A DNA stretch of 64,000 nucleotides from Desulforapulum autotrophicum (GTDB lineage Bacteria; Desulfobacterota; Desulfobacteria; Desulfobacterales; Desulfolunaceae): NCBI GenBank assembly GCA_020723285.1, contig DYJE01000007.1, positions 97,252 through 161,251 on the forward strand. Reading direction: 5' to 3'. The position numbers and the translations under genes were made by a program. The notes under the pieces are model-generated. The model worked only from the letters and a program-made list of their open reading frames with translations, made no database searches and was not told the DNA's origin. Shown piece by piece: positions 39,363 through 48,799 of the stretch; the first letter of the stretch is position 1; every line of letters begins with the position of its first letter.

Positions 39363-39820
39363 CAGCTTTTCGCCGCCATGGCTTCACGGTAGGTTTTGAA
39401 CGCCTGTGTGCAGTTGGCACCGGCCTGGGGACATTCGCCCAGGTATTCGATAAACTGGACAAGCCGGGCCATGGTGGTTTCATCCACGGCGTGTTCCATA
39501 CGGCAGGCTGTGGCGTCCGCTGTGGTTTCATCAATCTGAAGGATGTCGATGAGAAAACCCTTGAGGATGGAGTGACGGTTGGAGATGTTTTCCGCGATGC
39601 AAAGGCCCTTTTCCGTGAGGGTGACGTATCCGTACCTTTCCCAGTGGATCAGGCCTTTGCTGTCCAGGGTTTTTAAAGCACCGGTGACGGAGCCCGGCTG
39701 GATGTTCAGCCTCTGTGCGATCTCTTTGCCCCGGGCGACTTTTTTCGTCCGTTCCAGATCAAGAATCACTTCAAGGTAATCTTCAAGATTTTCGGAAAGT
39801 TCGCTGTCTTTTTCTTTCAT
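39362..39820 (-). CDS. DtxR/MntR-family metal-dependent regulator
   Basis: 152 residues. N-terminal winged helix (LSENLEDYLEVILDLERT; KEIAQRLNIQPGSVTGALKT), then the metal-sensing dimerisation part with LTEKGLCIAENISNRHSILKG, CRMEHAVDETTM (usual C/M-x-E-H ligand set) and a C-terminal ECPQAGANCT Cys pair. There is no SH3-like domain, as in short MntR-type members. It would repress or activate metal-uptake genes with iron or manganese bound. It diverges from the FeoB-like gene. The RBS is AAGGAG. Confidence 0.92.
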   Translation of the reverse strand: MKEKDSELSENLEDYLEVILDLERTKKVARGKEIAQRLNIQPGSVTGALKTLDSKGLIHWERYGYVTLTEKGLCIAENISNRHSILKGFLIDILQIDETTADATACRMEHAVDETTMARLVQFIEYLGECPQAGANCTQAFKTYREAMAAKS

Positions 39821-39841
39821 GTTGTCTCCTTGGTCTTAAAA

Positions 39842-39870
39842 ACACTAACGTTTATCACATGTTAAGTCAA
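39842..39870 (-). promoter_or_regulatory. Probable promoter of the dtxR-type gene
   Basis: On the minus strand TTGACT (39865-39870), a 17-base spacer and TAGTGT (39842-39847). It lies 22 bases before the start codon. Confidence 0.5.
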
Positions 39871-39900
39871 TGGCCAAAATATTTGCAGCTGAGATTTTTG

Positions 39901-39929
39901 TTGTTAATGATGACAAAATTAGGTATATC
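39901..39929 (+). promoter_or_regulatory. Possible promoter of the FeoB-like gene
   Basis: TTGTTA (39901-39906), a 17-base spacer and TATATC (39924-39929), about 45 bases before the start codon. Confidence 0.35.
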
Positions 39930-39971
39930 GAACAGCGGTTTTCTTGTGATTTTTGAATGAGGGGAAGGGAC

Positions 39972-42002
39972 ATGATGAACGGACATTCCGGGTGCGGGGG
40001 CTGTGAGAAAACGTGCAGGGAAACGTGCAGGACTGCGCCGTTGTGGACGGAAGACCCTGACGGTTCATGCGGTGTGGTGCTTGTGGGGAACGCCAAAGTG
40101 GGCAAGTCCACCCTTTTTCTGAAGCTCTGTCCACGGAAGGCGGAAGACGAACAGATCCGTTCTCTCAAACGGAAGGTCGAGAAAGGCTATGCCGGCCGGA
40201 CGAAAACCCTGGTTTACAACACCCCCGGCCTTCTGTCCATGTTCAGTAAAAATCTGGAAGAGAGGGTGGCCAGAGACATGCTTCTCCCCGGCGCTCTTCA
40301 GGCACGGGCCGGGCGTATCGTCATCGTGGCCGATGCCAAGAACCTCAAAAGAGCCCTTTCCCTGGTGCTCCAGTTTTCGGAATACGAGCTTCCCATGCTT
40401 CTCGTCCTCAACATGAGCGACGAAGCCAGATCCAAAGGCATCCGCATCAACCGTGAAAAACTGTCGTCCATCCTCGGCATACCTGTCTGTGAAACCGTGG
40501 CCAGAAACGGGGACGGGATCGAGGATGTTCTTTATTCCCTTGACGCCATGGAACGCCCCATGGCCGCGAACGTCCATTCCGACGACGTTGAACACTTTGT
40601 GGAAATGGTGAGATCCACCCTTGAACCGGTGAACATGTCGCCCCGTGCCCTGGCCCTTCATATCCTGACTCACGACCCCGGTGTCCGCAGGTATTTAAGG
40701 GCGTCATACAGTCCTGAGAAGGTCCAGGCTCTCTACGCCATGGCCGATGCCCTGAGCGGCAACCATCCGGAACCTTTTGCACTCAGGTCCGTTCGCCTCT
40801 ACAGCAAAAAAGCCGAAGACATCGCCCGTGTGGTCCAGAGCCGTGGAACCCCGGAGTACCGGAGGATCTCCGCGAAAATCGGCCGCCTCTGCATGACGCC
40901 TTTGACGGGGATACCCATCGCCTTCGCCGTTCTGTTTCTGATGTACCGGTTTGTGGGCACTTTCGGGGCGACCTGGCTGGTGGATCTGATCAACGTCAGA
41001 ATTTTTGGAGACCACCTGATTCCCTGGATCACGTCGGTCCTGGAGCCGGTTCCCTTCGAGCTTTTCAAATCCATGATGATCGATCCCGATTTCGGCATTC
41101 TTCCCACCGGCGTGTTTCTGGCCCTGGGCCTTGTGACGCCGGTTCTGTTCTGCTTCTACATCGCCTTCGGGATTCTGGAGGATTCGGGTTATCTTTCCCG
41201 GCTGGCCATTCTCCTTGACCGGGTTTTTCAGACCATGGGATTCAACGGCAAAGGGATCATTCCTCTGACCATGGGGTTTTCCTGCGTCACCATGGCGATT
41301 CTGACCACCCGGGTCCTTGATACGGAAAAAGAAAAGAACATCATGTGCTTTCTTCTGCTCCTTGGACTGCCCTGCGCCCCGCTTCTGGCGGTGATGCTGA
41401 TCATTTTGGGCGGCATGCATGTCACAGCCACCCTTACGGTGTTCGGACTGATTTTTGTTCAGCTGATCGTGGCGGGGTATGTGTCGAACAAGGTGCTGTT
41501 CGGCGCGCGATCACCGCTGATCATGGAGATCCAGCCCATCCGGATTCCCAGAATCGTCCAGGTTCTGCGTCAGGCACTGTCCAAGACCGTTCATTTCATC
41601 AAGGAGGCCCTGCCGGTGTTTGTGGTGGCGTCCATGCTGGTGTTTCTGTTTGAACATATGGGCGGCCTTGATTATCTGGAAAAAGCGATGAGGCCCGTGG
41701 TTTGTTCGTTCATGGGGCTTCCTGAGAAAAGTGTCCAGGTCTTCATCAAAACCCTGATCCGCCGTGAAAACGGCGCCACGGAAATTCAGCATTTAAGGGG
41801 CGCTTACGACAATGTTCAGCTGGTGGTCAATCTGCTGGTTATGACCTTTCTTTCCCCCTGCATCAACGCCACCCTTGTTCTGATCAAGGAAAGGGGACTG
41901 AAAACAGCGGCCTCCATCATTTTTTCCGTCATGATCTACGCCCTGTTCATCGGCGGAATCATCAACCACGTCTGCCGGTATTTCGGCGTGACGTTCACAT
42001 GA
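39972..42002 (+). CDS. Atypical FeoB-type ferrous iron transporter
   Basis: 676 residues; usual FeoB has about 770. It opens with a Cys-rich stretch (CGGCEKTCRETC, about residues 8-20). G domain: G1 GNAKVGKST (usual GNPNxGKT), then NTPGLLSM where DLPG is normal, so the switch-2 Asp is replaced by Asn, and G4 NMSD intact. The transmembrane core has FGILEDSGYLSRLAILLDRV and TMGFSCVTMAILTTRV, recognisable FeoB gates. GTP-binding probably works differently. The start at 39972 follows GGAAGGGA. It lies between two DtxR-type genes. Confidence 0.85.
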   Translation: MMNGHSGCGGCEKTCRETCRTAPLWTEDPDGSCGVVLVGNAKVGKSTLFLKLCPRKAEDEQIRSLKRKVEKGYAGRTKTLVYNTPGLLSMFSKNLEERVARDMLLPGALQARAGRIVIVADAKNLKRALSLVLQFSEYELPMLLVLNMSDEARSKGIRINREKLSSILGIPVCETVARNGDGIEDVLYSLDAMERPMAANVHSDDVEHFVEMVRSTLEPVNMSPRALALHILTHDPGVRRYLRASYSPEKVQALYAMADALSGNHPEPFALRSVRLYSKKAEDIARVVQSRGTPEYRRISAKIGRLCMTPLTGIPIAFAVLFLMYRFVGTFGATWLVDLINVRIFGDHLIPWITSVLEPVPFELFKSMMIDPDFGILPTGVFLALGLVTPVLFCFYIAFGILEDSGYLSRLAILLDRVFQTMGFNGKGIIPLTMGFSCVTMAILTTRVLDTEKEKNIMCFLLLLGLPCAPLLAVMLIILGGMHVTATLTVFGLIFVQLIVAGYVSNKVLFGARSPLIMEIQPIRIPRIVQVLRQALSKTVHFIKEALPVFVVASMLVFLFEHMGGLDYLEKAMRPVVCSFMGLPEKSVQVFIKTLIRRENGATEIQHLRGAYDNVQLVVNLLVMTFLSPCINATLVLIKERGLKTAASIIFSVMIYALFIGGIINHVCRYFGVTFT

Positions 42003-42036
42003 ACGTTGAAAAAAGGCCGAGCAAAGGAGAACTGCC

Positions 42037-42696
42037 ATGAACGATATCAGCGAAATCCATGAAGAAATTCTGGAGTCCCTGTGGAAAGCCGAAGAAAACG
42101 GCCAGCACGCCATGATGAACGTCAGGGCATTCTGTGCCGTTGATTTCGGTGAGCGTGATCTTTCGCCGCTCGTCACGAAACGGATGATCATCCGAGACGG
42201 CGAAACCCTTCTGCTGACCGAGGCAGGACGGGCTATCGCGGAAAAGATCGTGCGAAGACACAGGATCGCAGAAATCCTGGTCACCAGCATCCTCAAGCAC
42301 AAGGCGGGTGAAAAAGAAAGAATCGCCTGCGAGGTGGAGCACAATCTCCAGCCGGAAGTGGAAGAGGCCATCTGCACACTTCTGGGACATCCCGAATTCT
42401 GCCCTGACGGGAAGCCCATTCCAAGGGGAGCCTGCTGCCGGAAACGGGTGCGGGAAGTGGGGCAGGCCGTGGTGAGCCTTGACAAACTGGCCCCCGGTGA
42501 AAGCGGGAAAGTCACGTACATCAAACCCGCCAGCCATGCCATACTGGAACAGCTGATTTCTTTTGGTCTGTCTCCCGGAGTGATCGTGACCATGACCCAG
42601 AACAAGCCGGTATTCTGCGTTAAATTCGAAGAAACGGAACTGGCCCTTGACCGTGAGGTGGTCCGGACTATTTTTGTGTGGAAGTTCGATGAGTGA
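42037..42696 (+). CDS. DtxR-family regulator fused to a FeoA-like domain
   Basis: 219 residues. Residues about 1-65 form the winged helix (HEEILESLWKAEENGQ; PLVTKRMIIRDGETLLLTEAG), then the metal-binding domain (HRIAEILVTSILKHK; ACEVEHNLQPEVEEAI, with C-x-x-E-H ligands; FCPDGKPIPRGACC), and a FeoA/SH3-like domain at about 145-219 (LAPGESGKVTYIK; FGLSPGVIVTMTQ). It probably controls iron uptake. It follows feoB by 34 bases and ends at a terminator. Confidence 0.9.
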   Translation: MNDISEIHEEILESLWKAEENGQHAMMNVRAFCAVDFGERDLSPLVTKRMIIRDGETLLLTEAGRAIAEKIVRRHRIAEILVTSILKHKAGEKERIACEVEHNLQPEVEEAICTLLGHPEFCPDGKPIPRGACCRKRVREVGQAVVSLDKLAPGESGKVTYIKPASHAILEQLISFGLSPGVIVTMTQNKPVFCVKFEETELALDREVVRTIFVWKFDE

Positions 42697-42717
42697 ACAT
42701 TGATAGGCTGTTTCCTT

Positions 42718-42752
42718 CCGGATTCATGCTGCCGTGAATCCGGATTTTTTCC
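42718..42752 (+). terminator. Intrinsic terminator of the iron-uptake locus
   Basis: CCGGATTCA and TGAATCCGG form a perfect 9-base stem with an 8-base loop, followed by ATTTTTTCCTTT. It ends 22-56 bases after the DtxR-FeoA gene. Confidence 0.92.
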
Positions 42753-42964
42753 TTTCTTTTTTTTCTGTCATTTCAATCCAGGTAAAGTTTTCAGGTATCC
42801 GGGACGATAAAAGGTTCATGGCAATGCCCTTTCCTTCATTCGATGCAGGATGTCGGGCGTTGGATGATCGTCGATCATTCATTTGTTTTCTATCCGTAAC
42901 GGATTTATGCCAACCACGTTAACCACTTCTAATGTCCGGTGTCCTGTGTTGGAGGGAGGAATTC

Positions 42965-43480
42965 ATGGAAAATCTTAAGGTAGGGGCGGTGGTTCTTTTT
43001 TTCATGCTCCAAGTTTTTGCGGGCTGCGCCACGCTGGACAAGGGGGGAGCTGGTGCTGATAACAGTGGAATCGAGAACCCTCCGGCAGTGGCCTCTGAAA
43101 AAAAATCCGGACTGTTTGACGAGAGCGAAGAAGATCAGGCGAGGAAAAAAGCCGTGGTCACCCTTCACGCCGTGGGCCGGGGCATCGCACCGGAAGACGC
43201 CATCAGCAAGGGGCAGGCCATCATCCTGGGTGAAAGCGCCGCGCGGGCCAACGGGTATGTGAAACTGGCGGAGAAGATCTACGGGGTCTACGTGGACAGC
43301 TATAGACGGCTTGGGGGTGGTCAGGTGGATTACGAAGTCGTTCATCAGGAAACCCAGGCCCTTTTGAAAGGGGCTGAGGTCATGGAGTACCGTCAGCTGG
43401 AGCACGGGATTTTTGAAGTGTACATGGAAGTCAAAGTGGTGGTGAATTACGGTCATCCCCTCTATCCTCAAGGGTCTTGA
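42965..43480 (+). CDS. LPP20-like lipoprotein
   Basis: 171 residues. Signal peptide with lipobox FAGC at about residues 18-21, so lipid-anchored. The later part (VVTLHAVGRGIAPEDAISKG; EVMEYRQLEHGIFEVYMEVKVV) resembles the LPP20 family, whose role is unclear but often periplasmic and outer-membrane linked. GGAGG precedes the ATG at 42965. It is followed after 11 bases by an OmpA-like gene. Confidence 0.75.
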   Translation: MENLKVGAVVLFFMLQVFAGCATLDKGGAGADNSGIENPPAVASEKKSGLFDESEEDQARKKAVVTLHAVGRGIAPEDAISKGQAIILGESAARANGYVKLAEKIYGVYVDSYRRLGGGQVDYEVVHQETQALLKGAEVMEYRQLEHGIFEVYMEVKVVVNYGHPLYPQGS

Positions 43481-43491
43481 GAGGTGAAGCC

Positions 43492-44511
43492 ATGAGCGGA
43501 CACCGGCTCGTCACGTCAGTTGCGCTGATGATTCTCATATTCGGGATGGTTCTGAGTTATTCCGCCTGGGCAGAGATTCCAAAGGATCAGCCGGGCATGC
43601 TGCTTCTCAAAGAGCAGCGTCACCTGAAAGAAGCCGTGGCGGAATACATGGACCGGATTCATGAATACAGGCTCGATCTGGTTAATCTCAAATCGGACCG
43701 GGAATGGCTGGACGTGAAAATCAAGGGCATCTCGGATCAGAAGAGGGATGTTCCCGAAGTTCTGACTGAAGCGGTGCTCCGCATCGATGAAAAGATGGAC
43801 CGGTACACCCGGGCGATGGCGAGGCTTGACGCTCTTTATGAACAGCATGTCAAGACATTGAAAAAACTTGATTCCAAGGTCAGAAAACTTTACGGAAATC
43901 CTGCACCTTCGTGGTGGGTGTGGGATGGCGGCAGCCCGCCCTGGGCCGGAAAACATGGGTCATTTGCCGTTAAAACCGAACACAGGCCCCCTGTCAAAGC
44001 CCATGCAGCGGCCCATGAAGAGAGGATGAGTGAAACTTCGGTCCATGCGGTGGTCCCGGAACATTCAGACCTGGCCGAAATTCTGGAACATCAAATCAAG
44101 ACCGTCGATCTTGAAAACTGGGTGAGTCTCGCCACTTCTGAAGAAGGTTTCAAACTGGACGTACGGCTTCCCATACTTTTCGGGCTTGGTAAAGCCGATG
44201 TGGCGTCTGAATACAAACAGTTTTTAACGAAACTCACAACCCTGCTCAAACCTTATCCCGTGGTGATCGAGGTGGCGGGCTTTCCCGACCAGGACACCGA
44301 TGACCGGAAAAGTTTCGTGGCCAACATGGCCATGGGAACGAAACGGGCGGCCAATGTGGTGAAAGAAATGATGGGGGCGGGTCTGCCCGCGTCATCGTTC
44401 AGGATCATCAGTGAAGGGGGGCACGGCGACGTGACGCATCACTCAGATACACCCATGAACCGCCGGGTGGAAGTCCATGTTCTTATCAAAGGGAAAAAAC
44501 ACGAAGCGTAA
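43492..44511 (+). CDS. OmpA-like C-terminal domain protein
   Basis: 339 residues. N-terminal signal peptide (VTSVALMILIFGMVLSYSAWA), a central coiled-coil-like charged part (about 35-130), and an OmpA-type peptidoglycan-binding domain at the C terminus (about 215-338: FGLGKADVASEYKQFLTKLT; VIEVAGFPDQDTDD; SEGGHGDVTHHSDTPMNRRV). The OmpA motif NxxLSxxRA is relaxed here. It probably tethers the envelope. The ATG at 43492 has GAGGTG upstream. Confidence 0.82.
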   Translation: MSGHRLVTSVALMILIFGMVLSYSAWAEIPKDQPGMLLLKEQRHLKEAVAEYMDRIHEYRLDLVNLKSDREWLDVKIKGISDQKRDVPEVLTEAVLRIDEKMDRYTRAMARLDALYEQHVKTLKKLDSKVRKLYGNPAPSWWVWDGGSPPWAGKHGSFAVKTEHRPPVKAHAAAHEERMSETSVHAVVPEHSDLAEILEHQIKTVDLENWVSLATSEEGFKLDVRLPILFGLGKADVASEYKQFLTKLTTLLKPYPVVIEVAGFPDQDTDDRKSFVANMAMGTKRAANVVKEMMGAGLPASSFRIISEGGHGDVTHHSDTPMNRRVEVHVLIKGKKHEA

Positions 44512-44615
44512 TATCACTGGAATGTCCGAGTCCGCTCTTGCTTTTTTTTATCGAATATGTTCGAACCAGACAACGTTGGCTGGTAAAATGCAGAATTTGA
44601 TAAGGTGGAGGGCGT

Positions 44616-45596
44616 ATGAAGATACTTGTCACAGGTGCGGCGGGGTTTATCGGTTTTTTTCTGAGCATGAGGCTTCTCTCTGACGGCCATGAGGTGGTCG
44701 GCATCGATAACCTCAATGACTACTACGATGTGTCGCTGAAAACGGACAGGCTGAAGCAGCTTGAGCCATTTGCCGGTTTTACCTTCATCACCATGGATAT
44801 CGCGGACAGGCCGGCCATGGAGCAACTGTTTCTCAATCACCGGTTTGACCGGGTCGTTCATCTCGCGGCCCAGGCCGGTGTCCGTTACAGCATTCAGAAT
44901 CCATACGCATACGGGGACAGCAATCTTACCGGGTTCCTTCATGTTCTGGAAGGATGCAGACGATCCCGGACAGCCCATCTGGTCTACGCTTCAAGCAGTT
45001 CCGTGTATGGCTGCAACAAAAAAATCCCTTTTTCCACAAGCGACACGGTGGATCATCCTGTTTCATTCTACGCCGCCACGAAAAAAGCCAACGAACTCAT
45101 GGCCCATAGCTATGCCCATCTTTACGATATTCCGGTCACGGGATTACGTTTTTTTACGGTCATCGGTCCCTGGGGCAGACCCGACATGGCTTATTTCAAG
45201 TTCACCAAGGCCATTCTTGAAGGTAAACCCATCGATGTTTACAACCATGGAAAAATGAAACGGGATTTCACGTACATCGACGATATCGTCGAAGGGGTAG
45301 TCCGGGTGATGGACAGAATCCCTCAAGGCACCGACAGCGGCAATGACCAGGCACCCTACAAAATTTACAACATAGGGAACAACACCCCGGTGGAACTCGG
45401 GGATTTTATCGCCTGCATCGAAAAAACCCTTGGGAAAAAAGCCGTAAAAAACATGATGCCCATGCAGGACGGCGATGTTCCCGCGACATATGCGGACATT
45501 GACGAACTGATGGCCGATGTGGGTTTTCGGCCGGAGACGTCGGTAGCCGAAGGCGTTGAACGTTTTGTCGCCTGGTACACACGCTATTATTCGTGA
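44616..45596 (+). CDS. NAD-dependent epimerase, UDP-glucuronate 4-epimerase type
   Basis: 326 residues. Short-chain fold: TGAAGFIGFFLSMRLLSDGH for NAD, ASSSSVYG and the catalytic YAATKKANELMA (YxxxK). Overall similarity is to the UDP-glucuronate 4-epimerase group (WbnF/LspL-like), supplying galacturonate for capsular or O-antigen polysaccharides. It marks the start of the polysaccharide locus, and is separated by 474 bases from the regulator that follows. Confidence 0.85.
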   Translation: MKILVTGAAGFIGFFLSMRLLSDGHEVVGIDNLNDYYDVSLKTDRLKQLEPFAGFTFITMDIADRPAMEQLFLNHRFDRVVHLAAQAGVRYSIQNPYAYGDSNLTGFLHVLEGCRRSRTAHLVYASSSSVYGCNKKIPFSTSDTVDHPVSFYAATKKANELMAHSYAHLYDIPVTGLRFFTVIGPWGRPDMAYFKFTKAILEGKPIDVYNHGKMKRDFTYIDDIVEGVVRVMDRIPQGTDSGNDQAPYKIYNIGNNTPVELGDFIACIEKTLGKKAVKNMMPMQDGDVPATYADIDELMADVGFRPETSVAEGVERFVAWYTRYYS

Positions 45597-45655
45597 GATT
45601 TAAAAAACCGCGTATTGAAATCTCCGTAAAAATAACTTGAAAAGCGATGAAAAAT

Positions 45656-45686
45656 GTGAGTTAATCACTTTGTTCAATTTTTGAAC
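45656..45686. promoter_or_regulatory. Two adjacent operator-like palindromes
   Basis: GTGAGTTAATCAC at 45656-45668 (half-sites GTGA/TCAC, spacer 5) and GTTCAATTTTTGAAC at 45672-45686 (half-sites 6 bases, spacer 3) are four bases apart. The first resembles a CRP-type site but its spacer is five, not six, bases. Confidence 0.45.
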
Positions 45687-45895
45687 TCGTCCGGTTGGGC
45701 GATAGGAATCAATCACGAAATCCTGTATCATGATCAGCGAAAGAAACGGATGGGCCATTTTTTGGGGATTGGCTGACCCACCTTTTTATGTGACAGGGTT
45801 ATGGAAGATGGCACCGCCGCTTTTACAATCCCCTTTCAAGGTTACCCGAATTTATTAGCACCGTGTTTCCAACAGACTGATCAACGATCAATGTA

Positions 45896-45913
45896 CCGGT
45901 TTTTAAAAACCGG
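45896..45913. promoter_or_regulatory. Perfect 18-base palindrome
   Basis: CCGGTTTTTAAAAACCGG is perfectly symmetric, so it could bind a dimeric regulator. It lies about 160 bases before the wHTH/Rossmann regulator gene. Confidence 0.5.
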
Positions 45914-46070
45914 AACAGATGTATTGTTGCCTTTTTCGGATGAATCGCGGGTTAAGGACTTGATAAATCAATAATGTTTTTTTCTCTCATGTAATCCACC
46001 GGGCGGAGCTTTCTTTAAAAATAGGCAGCCGTCCCGTCACATTTACCTCAACCCGATCTCCCATAGAACC

Positions 46071-46667
46071 ATGGACAGCCGCGACGTAAAAACCCTTCAG
46101 ATTCTCGAAGAAATTGCCCACGACGACACCGTCAGCCAGAGAACCCTTGCAGAGAAAATGGATGTGTCCTTAGGACTTGTCAATTCCTTTGTCAAGCATC
46201 TGACAGCCAAGGGTTTTTTCAAGGCGAAAACCATTAAAAGGGACAGGGTGAAGTACATGCTCACCCCGGAAGGTGCCGCTGAAAAAACACGGCTCGCTTA
46301 CGACTATATCAAGTATTCCTTTGATCTTTATAAAAAATCCTACGGCATTATCCATGACATGCTTTGCGGTTTGTCACAGACGGGCGTGAAAACGGTCGTC
46401 CTTTACGGTCTTGGCGCTGTGTCGGAAATGATTGCCCAGGAAGTGAACAAACTGGGCATCAGCATTGTTGCCGTGATCGACGATATCCACAAAGGCCGGA
46501 TGTTTCACGGGATTGAAACAGCAGGGCTTGAAATAATTCCAACACTGGAATTTGACCGGATCATTGTCACGGTGATTGATAATCAGTCGTATTCCATAGA
46601 AAAAATTCTGAACGCCGGGATCGGAAATGACGTGATCGTCACACTGGACCAGCGGAAAACCATGTAA
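46071..46667 (+). CDS. Winged-helix regulator with Rossmann-like C-terminal domain
   Basis: 198 residues. Winged helix at about 1-75 (VSQRTLAEKMDVSLGLVNSF; KAKTIKRDRVKYMLTPEGA), then a helical linker, and a Rossmann-like domain at about 105-198 (VKTVVLYGLGAVSEMIAQEV; GISIVAVIDDIHKGRMF; IIVTVIDNQ). The second half resembles nucleotide- or sugar-binding parts of polysaccharide enzymes such as PglD-like N-domains, so it may sense a sugar nucleotide. No clear RBS precedes the ATG. It lies directly ahead of gmd, so it probably regulates the locus. Confidence 0.8.
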   Translation: MDSRDVKTLQILEEIAHDDTVSQRTLAEKMDVSLGLVNSFVKHLTAKGFFKAKTIKRDRVKYMLTPEGAAEKTRLAYDYIKYSFDLYKKSYGIIHDMLCGLSQTGVKTVVLYGLGAVSEMIAQEVNKLGISIVAVIDDIHKGRMFHGIETAGLEIIPTLEFDRIIVTVIDNQSYSIEKILNAGIGNDVIVTLDQRKTM

Positions 46668-46673
46668 GGGCAA

Positions 46674-47762
46674 ATGATGAAAAAAGCTCTGATTACAGGA
46701 ATCACAGGACAGGACGGGGCGTATCTCGCTGAATTTCTGTTGAATAAAGGTTACATCGTCCATGGCATCAAACGGCGGGCGTCGCTTTTCAATACAGAGC
46801 GGATCGATCATCTGTATAAGGATCCCCATGAGCGGGACAGGCGTCTGATCCTGCATTACGGTGATTTGACGGATTCCACCAACCTGATCCGGATCATCCA
46901 GCAGGTCCAGCCTGATGAAATATACAACCTGGCAGCTCAGAGCCATGTGGCCGTTTCTTTTGAATCCCCGGAATACACCGCCGACACCGACGCCCTGGGG
47001 ACCCTCCGCATGCTGGAAGGTATCCGGCTGCTGGGACTTGAAAAGAAAACACGGTTCTACCAGGCGTCCACATCGGAACTCTACGGCATGGTCCGGGAGA
47101 TCCCCCAGACGGAAAAAACACCATTCTACCCCCGGAGTCCCTATGCCGTGGCCAAGCTTTACGCTTACTGGATCACGGTGAACTACCGGGAAGCCTACGG
47201 AATTTACGCCTGCAACGGCATCCTGTTCAACCATGAATCTCCCGTGCGGGGTGAAACCTTTGTGACGCGGAAAATCACCCGGGCTTTATCCAGAATCAAA
47301 CTGGGCCTTCAGGACTGCCTGTATATGGGCAATATTGACGCGAAAAGGGACTGGGGACACGCCAGGGACTATGTGGAAATGCAGTGGCTGATGCTCCAGC
47401 AGGATGAACCGGACGATTATGTCATTGCCACCGGGAAACAATACACGGTCCGGGATTTCATTACGATCGCTGCGGAAAAACTTGATCTCCCGCTAATCTG
47501 GGAAGGGCAGGGCATCGATGAGAAGGGCGTTCATCCTGAAACCGGACAGGTGATGGTGGCCATCGATCCGCGCTATTTCAGACCCACGGAAGTTGAAACC
47601 CTGCTGGGTGATCCCACAAAGGCCAAGGAAAAGCTGGGCTGGGTTCCAAAGACAACCCTGGACGAGCTGGTCTCGGAAATGGTTGAAAGGGATCTTGTCC
47701 TGGCGCGAAAAGACCATCTGTGCCAGACCCACGGTTTTGAGACTTACGATTTCAAGGAATGA
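46674..47762 (+). CDS. gmd: GDP-mannose 4,6-dehydratase
   Basis: 362 residues. NADP-binding [15 protein letters not shown] at the N terminus, the family motif [23 protein letters not shown] and the catalytic [11 protein letters not shown]. It converts GDP-mannose to GDP-4-keto-6-deoxymannose, the first step to GDP-fucose and similar deoxysugars. It lies 6 bases after the regulator and its end overlaps the fcl region. Confidence 0.96.
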   Translation: MMKKALITGITGQDGAYLAEFLLNKGYIVHGIKRRASLFNTERIDHLYKDPHERDRRLILHYGDLTDSTNLIRIIQQVQPDEIYNLAAQSHVAVSFESPEYTADTDALGTLRMLEGIRLLGLEKKTRFYQASTSELYGMVREIPQTEKTPFYPRSPYAVAKLYAYWITVNYREAYGIYACNGILFNHESPVRGETFVTRKITRALSRIKLGLQDCLYMGNIDAKRDWGHARDYVEMQWLMLQQDEPDDYVIATGKQYTVRDFITIAAEKLDLPLIWEGQGIDEKGVHPETGQVMVAIDPRYFRPTEVETLLGDPTKAKEKLGWVPKTTLDELVSEMVERDLVLARKDHLCQTHGFETYDFKE

Positions 47763-47767
47763 CCCCC

Positions 47768-48718
47768 ATGGAAAAAAACGCGAAAATCTATGTGGCCGGT
47801 CACAGGGGGCTTGTTGGCTCGGCCATTGTCCGGGAACTTGAGCGCATGGGTTACGATCAGATTCTTACCCGCACCCATGCTGAGCTTGACCTTGAGGATT
47901 GTGCGGCCGTTGATCGTTTTTTCACCGGGGAGAAACCTGATTACGTGTTTCTCGCCGCAGCCAAAGTGGGGGGGATTCTGGCCAACAACACGTATCCGGC
48001 GGAATTCATTTACTCCAACCTGATGATACAGAACCATGTGATCCATTGCAGCTACCGCCATGGTGTTCAAAAGCTCCTTTTTCTGGGATCCTCGTGCATT
48101 TATCCACGGCTCTGCCCCCAGCCCATGAAAGAGGAACACCTGATGACAGGTCCACTTGAACCCACCAATTCACCCTACGCCGTGGCGAAAATCGCGGGTA
48201 TCGAAATGTGCTGGGCCTACAACCGGCAGTACGGTACGGAATTCATCCCGGTGATGCCCACCAATCTTTACGGTCCCAACGACAATTTCGATCTTGAAAC
48301 CTCCCATGTCCTTCCCGCGCTGATCCGGCGGTTTCATGAAGCCAAAGAAAACGGGGCAGATTCTGTGATGCTCTGGGGAACCGGAACACCTCTACGGGAA
48401 TTCCTTCACGTGGATGACATGGCCAGGGCCTGCGTGTTTCTGATGAACAAGGAAACGTATCCCGGCCTTGCCGGAAACGCCATCCTGTTCAACATCGGCA
48501 CCGGAACGGATGTCACGATTCGTCAGCTGGCGGAGATGATCCGTGAGGTGGTGGGTTTCACAGGGAAAATCGTGTGGGACAGCTCCAAACCCGACGGAAC
48601 ACCACGGAAACTCCTTGATGTGACACGGGTTGAAGGCCAGGGTTGGAAAGCGCGGATCGATCTTGCCGAAGGATTGAAACAAACCTACGGCTGGTATCAG
48701 GAACACATGAAAAACTAA
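47768..48718 (+). CDS. fcl: GDP-L-fucose synthase
   Basis: 316 residues. NADP motif [14 protein letters not shown], the family sequence [18 protein letters not shown] and the catalytic [20 protein letters not shown]. It epimerises and reduces the Gmd product to GDP-L-fucose. The ATG at 47768 has AAGGA nine bases upstream; the ATG at 47759 overlaps the gmd stop and is less likely. Confidence 0.95.
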   Translation: MEKNAKIYVAGHRGLVGSAIVRELERMGYDQILTRTHAELDLEDCAAVDRFFTGEKPDYVFLAAAKVGGILANNTYPAEFIYSNLMIQNHVIHCSYRHGVQKLLFLGSSCIYPRLCPQPMKEEHLMTGPLEPTNSPYAVAKIAGIEMCWAYNRQYGTEFIPVMPTNLYGPNDNFDLETSHVLPALIRRFHEAKENGADSVMLWGTGTPLREFLHVDDMARACVFLMNKETYPGLAGNAILFNIGTGTDVTIRQLAEMIREVVGFTGKIVWDSSKPDGTPRKLLDVTRVEGQGWKARIDLAEGLKQTYGWYQEHMKN

Positions 48719-48799
48719 TTCGTTTTTTTGAAAATTCTGTGCTACACCATCGTTTCTGCCCACGGGCATGACAACAACCGGAATAAGGACCGAACGAAC

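Larger units (their letters stand above)
45597..46070. other. Regulatory gap in front of the polysaccharide regulator
   Basis: 474 bases, AT-richer than its flanks, with no gene that I can support. It contains three palindromes: GTGA-N5-TCAC (45656-45668), GTTCAA-TTT-TTGAAC (45672-45686) and the 18-base one at 45896-45913. Confidence 0.6.

Noticed and set aside
45656..45668. CRP-type binding site
   Set aside because: The half-sites GTGA and TCAC have a 5-base spacer rather than the usual 6, so it is kept only as a palindrome.
45809..45824. Sigma-54 promoter (TGGCAC ... )
   Set aside because: TGGCAC is present but the -12 part is GCTTTT rather than TTGC at the correct spacing.
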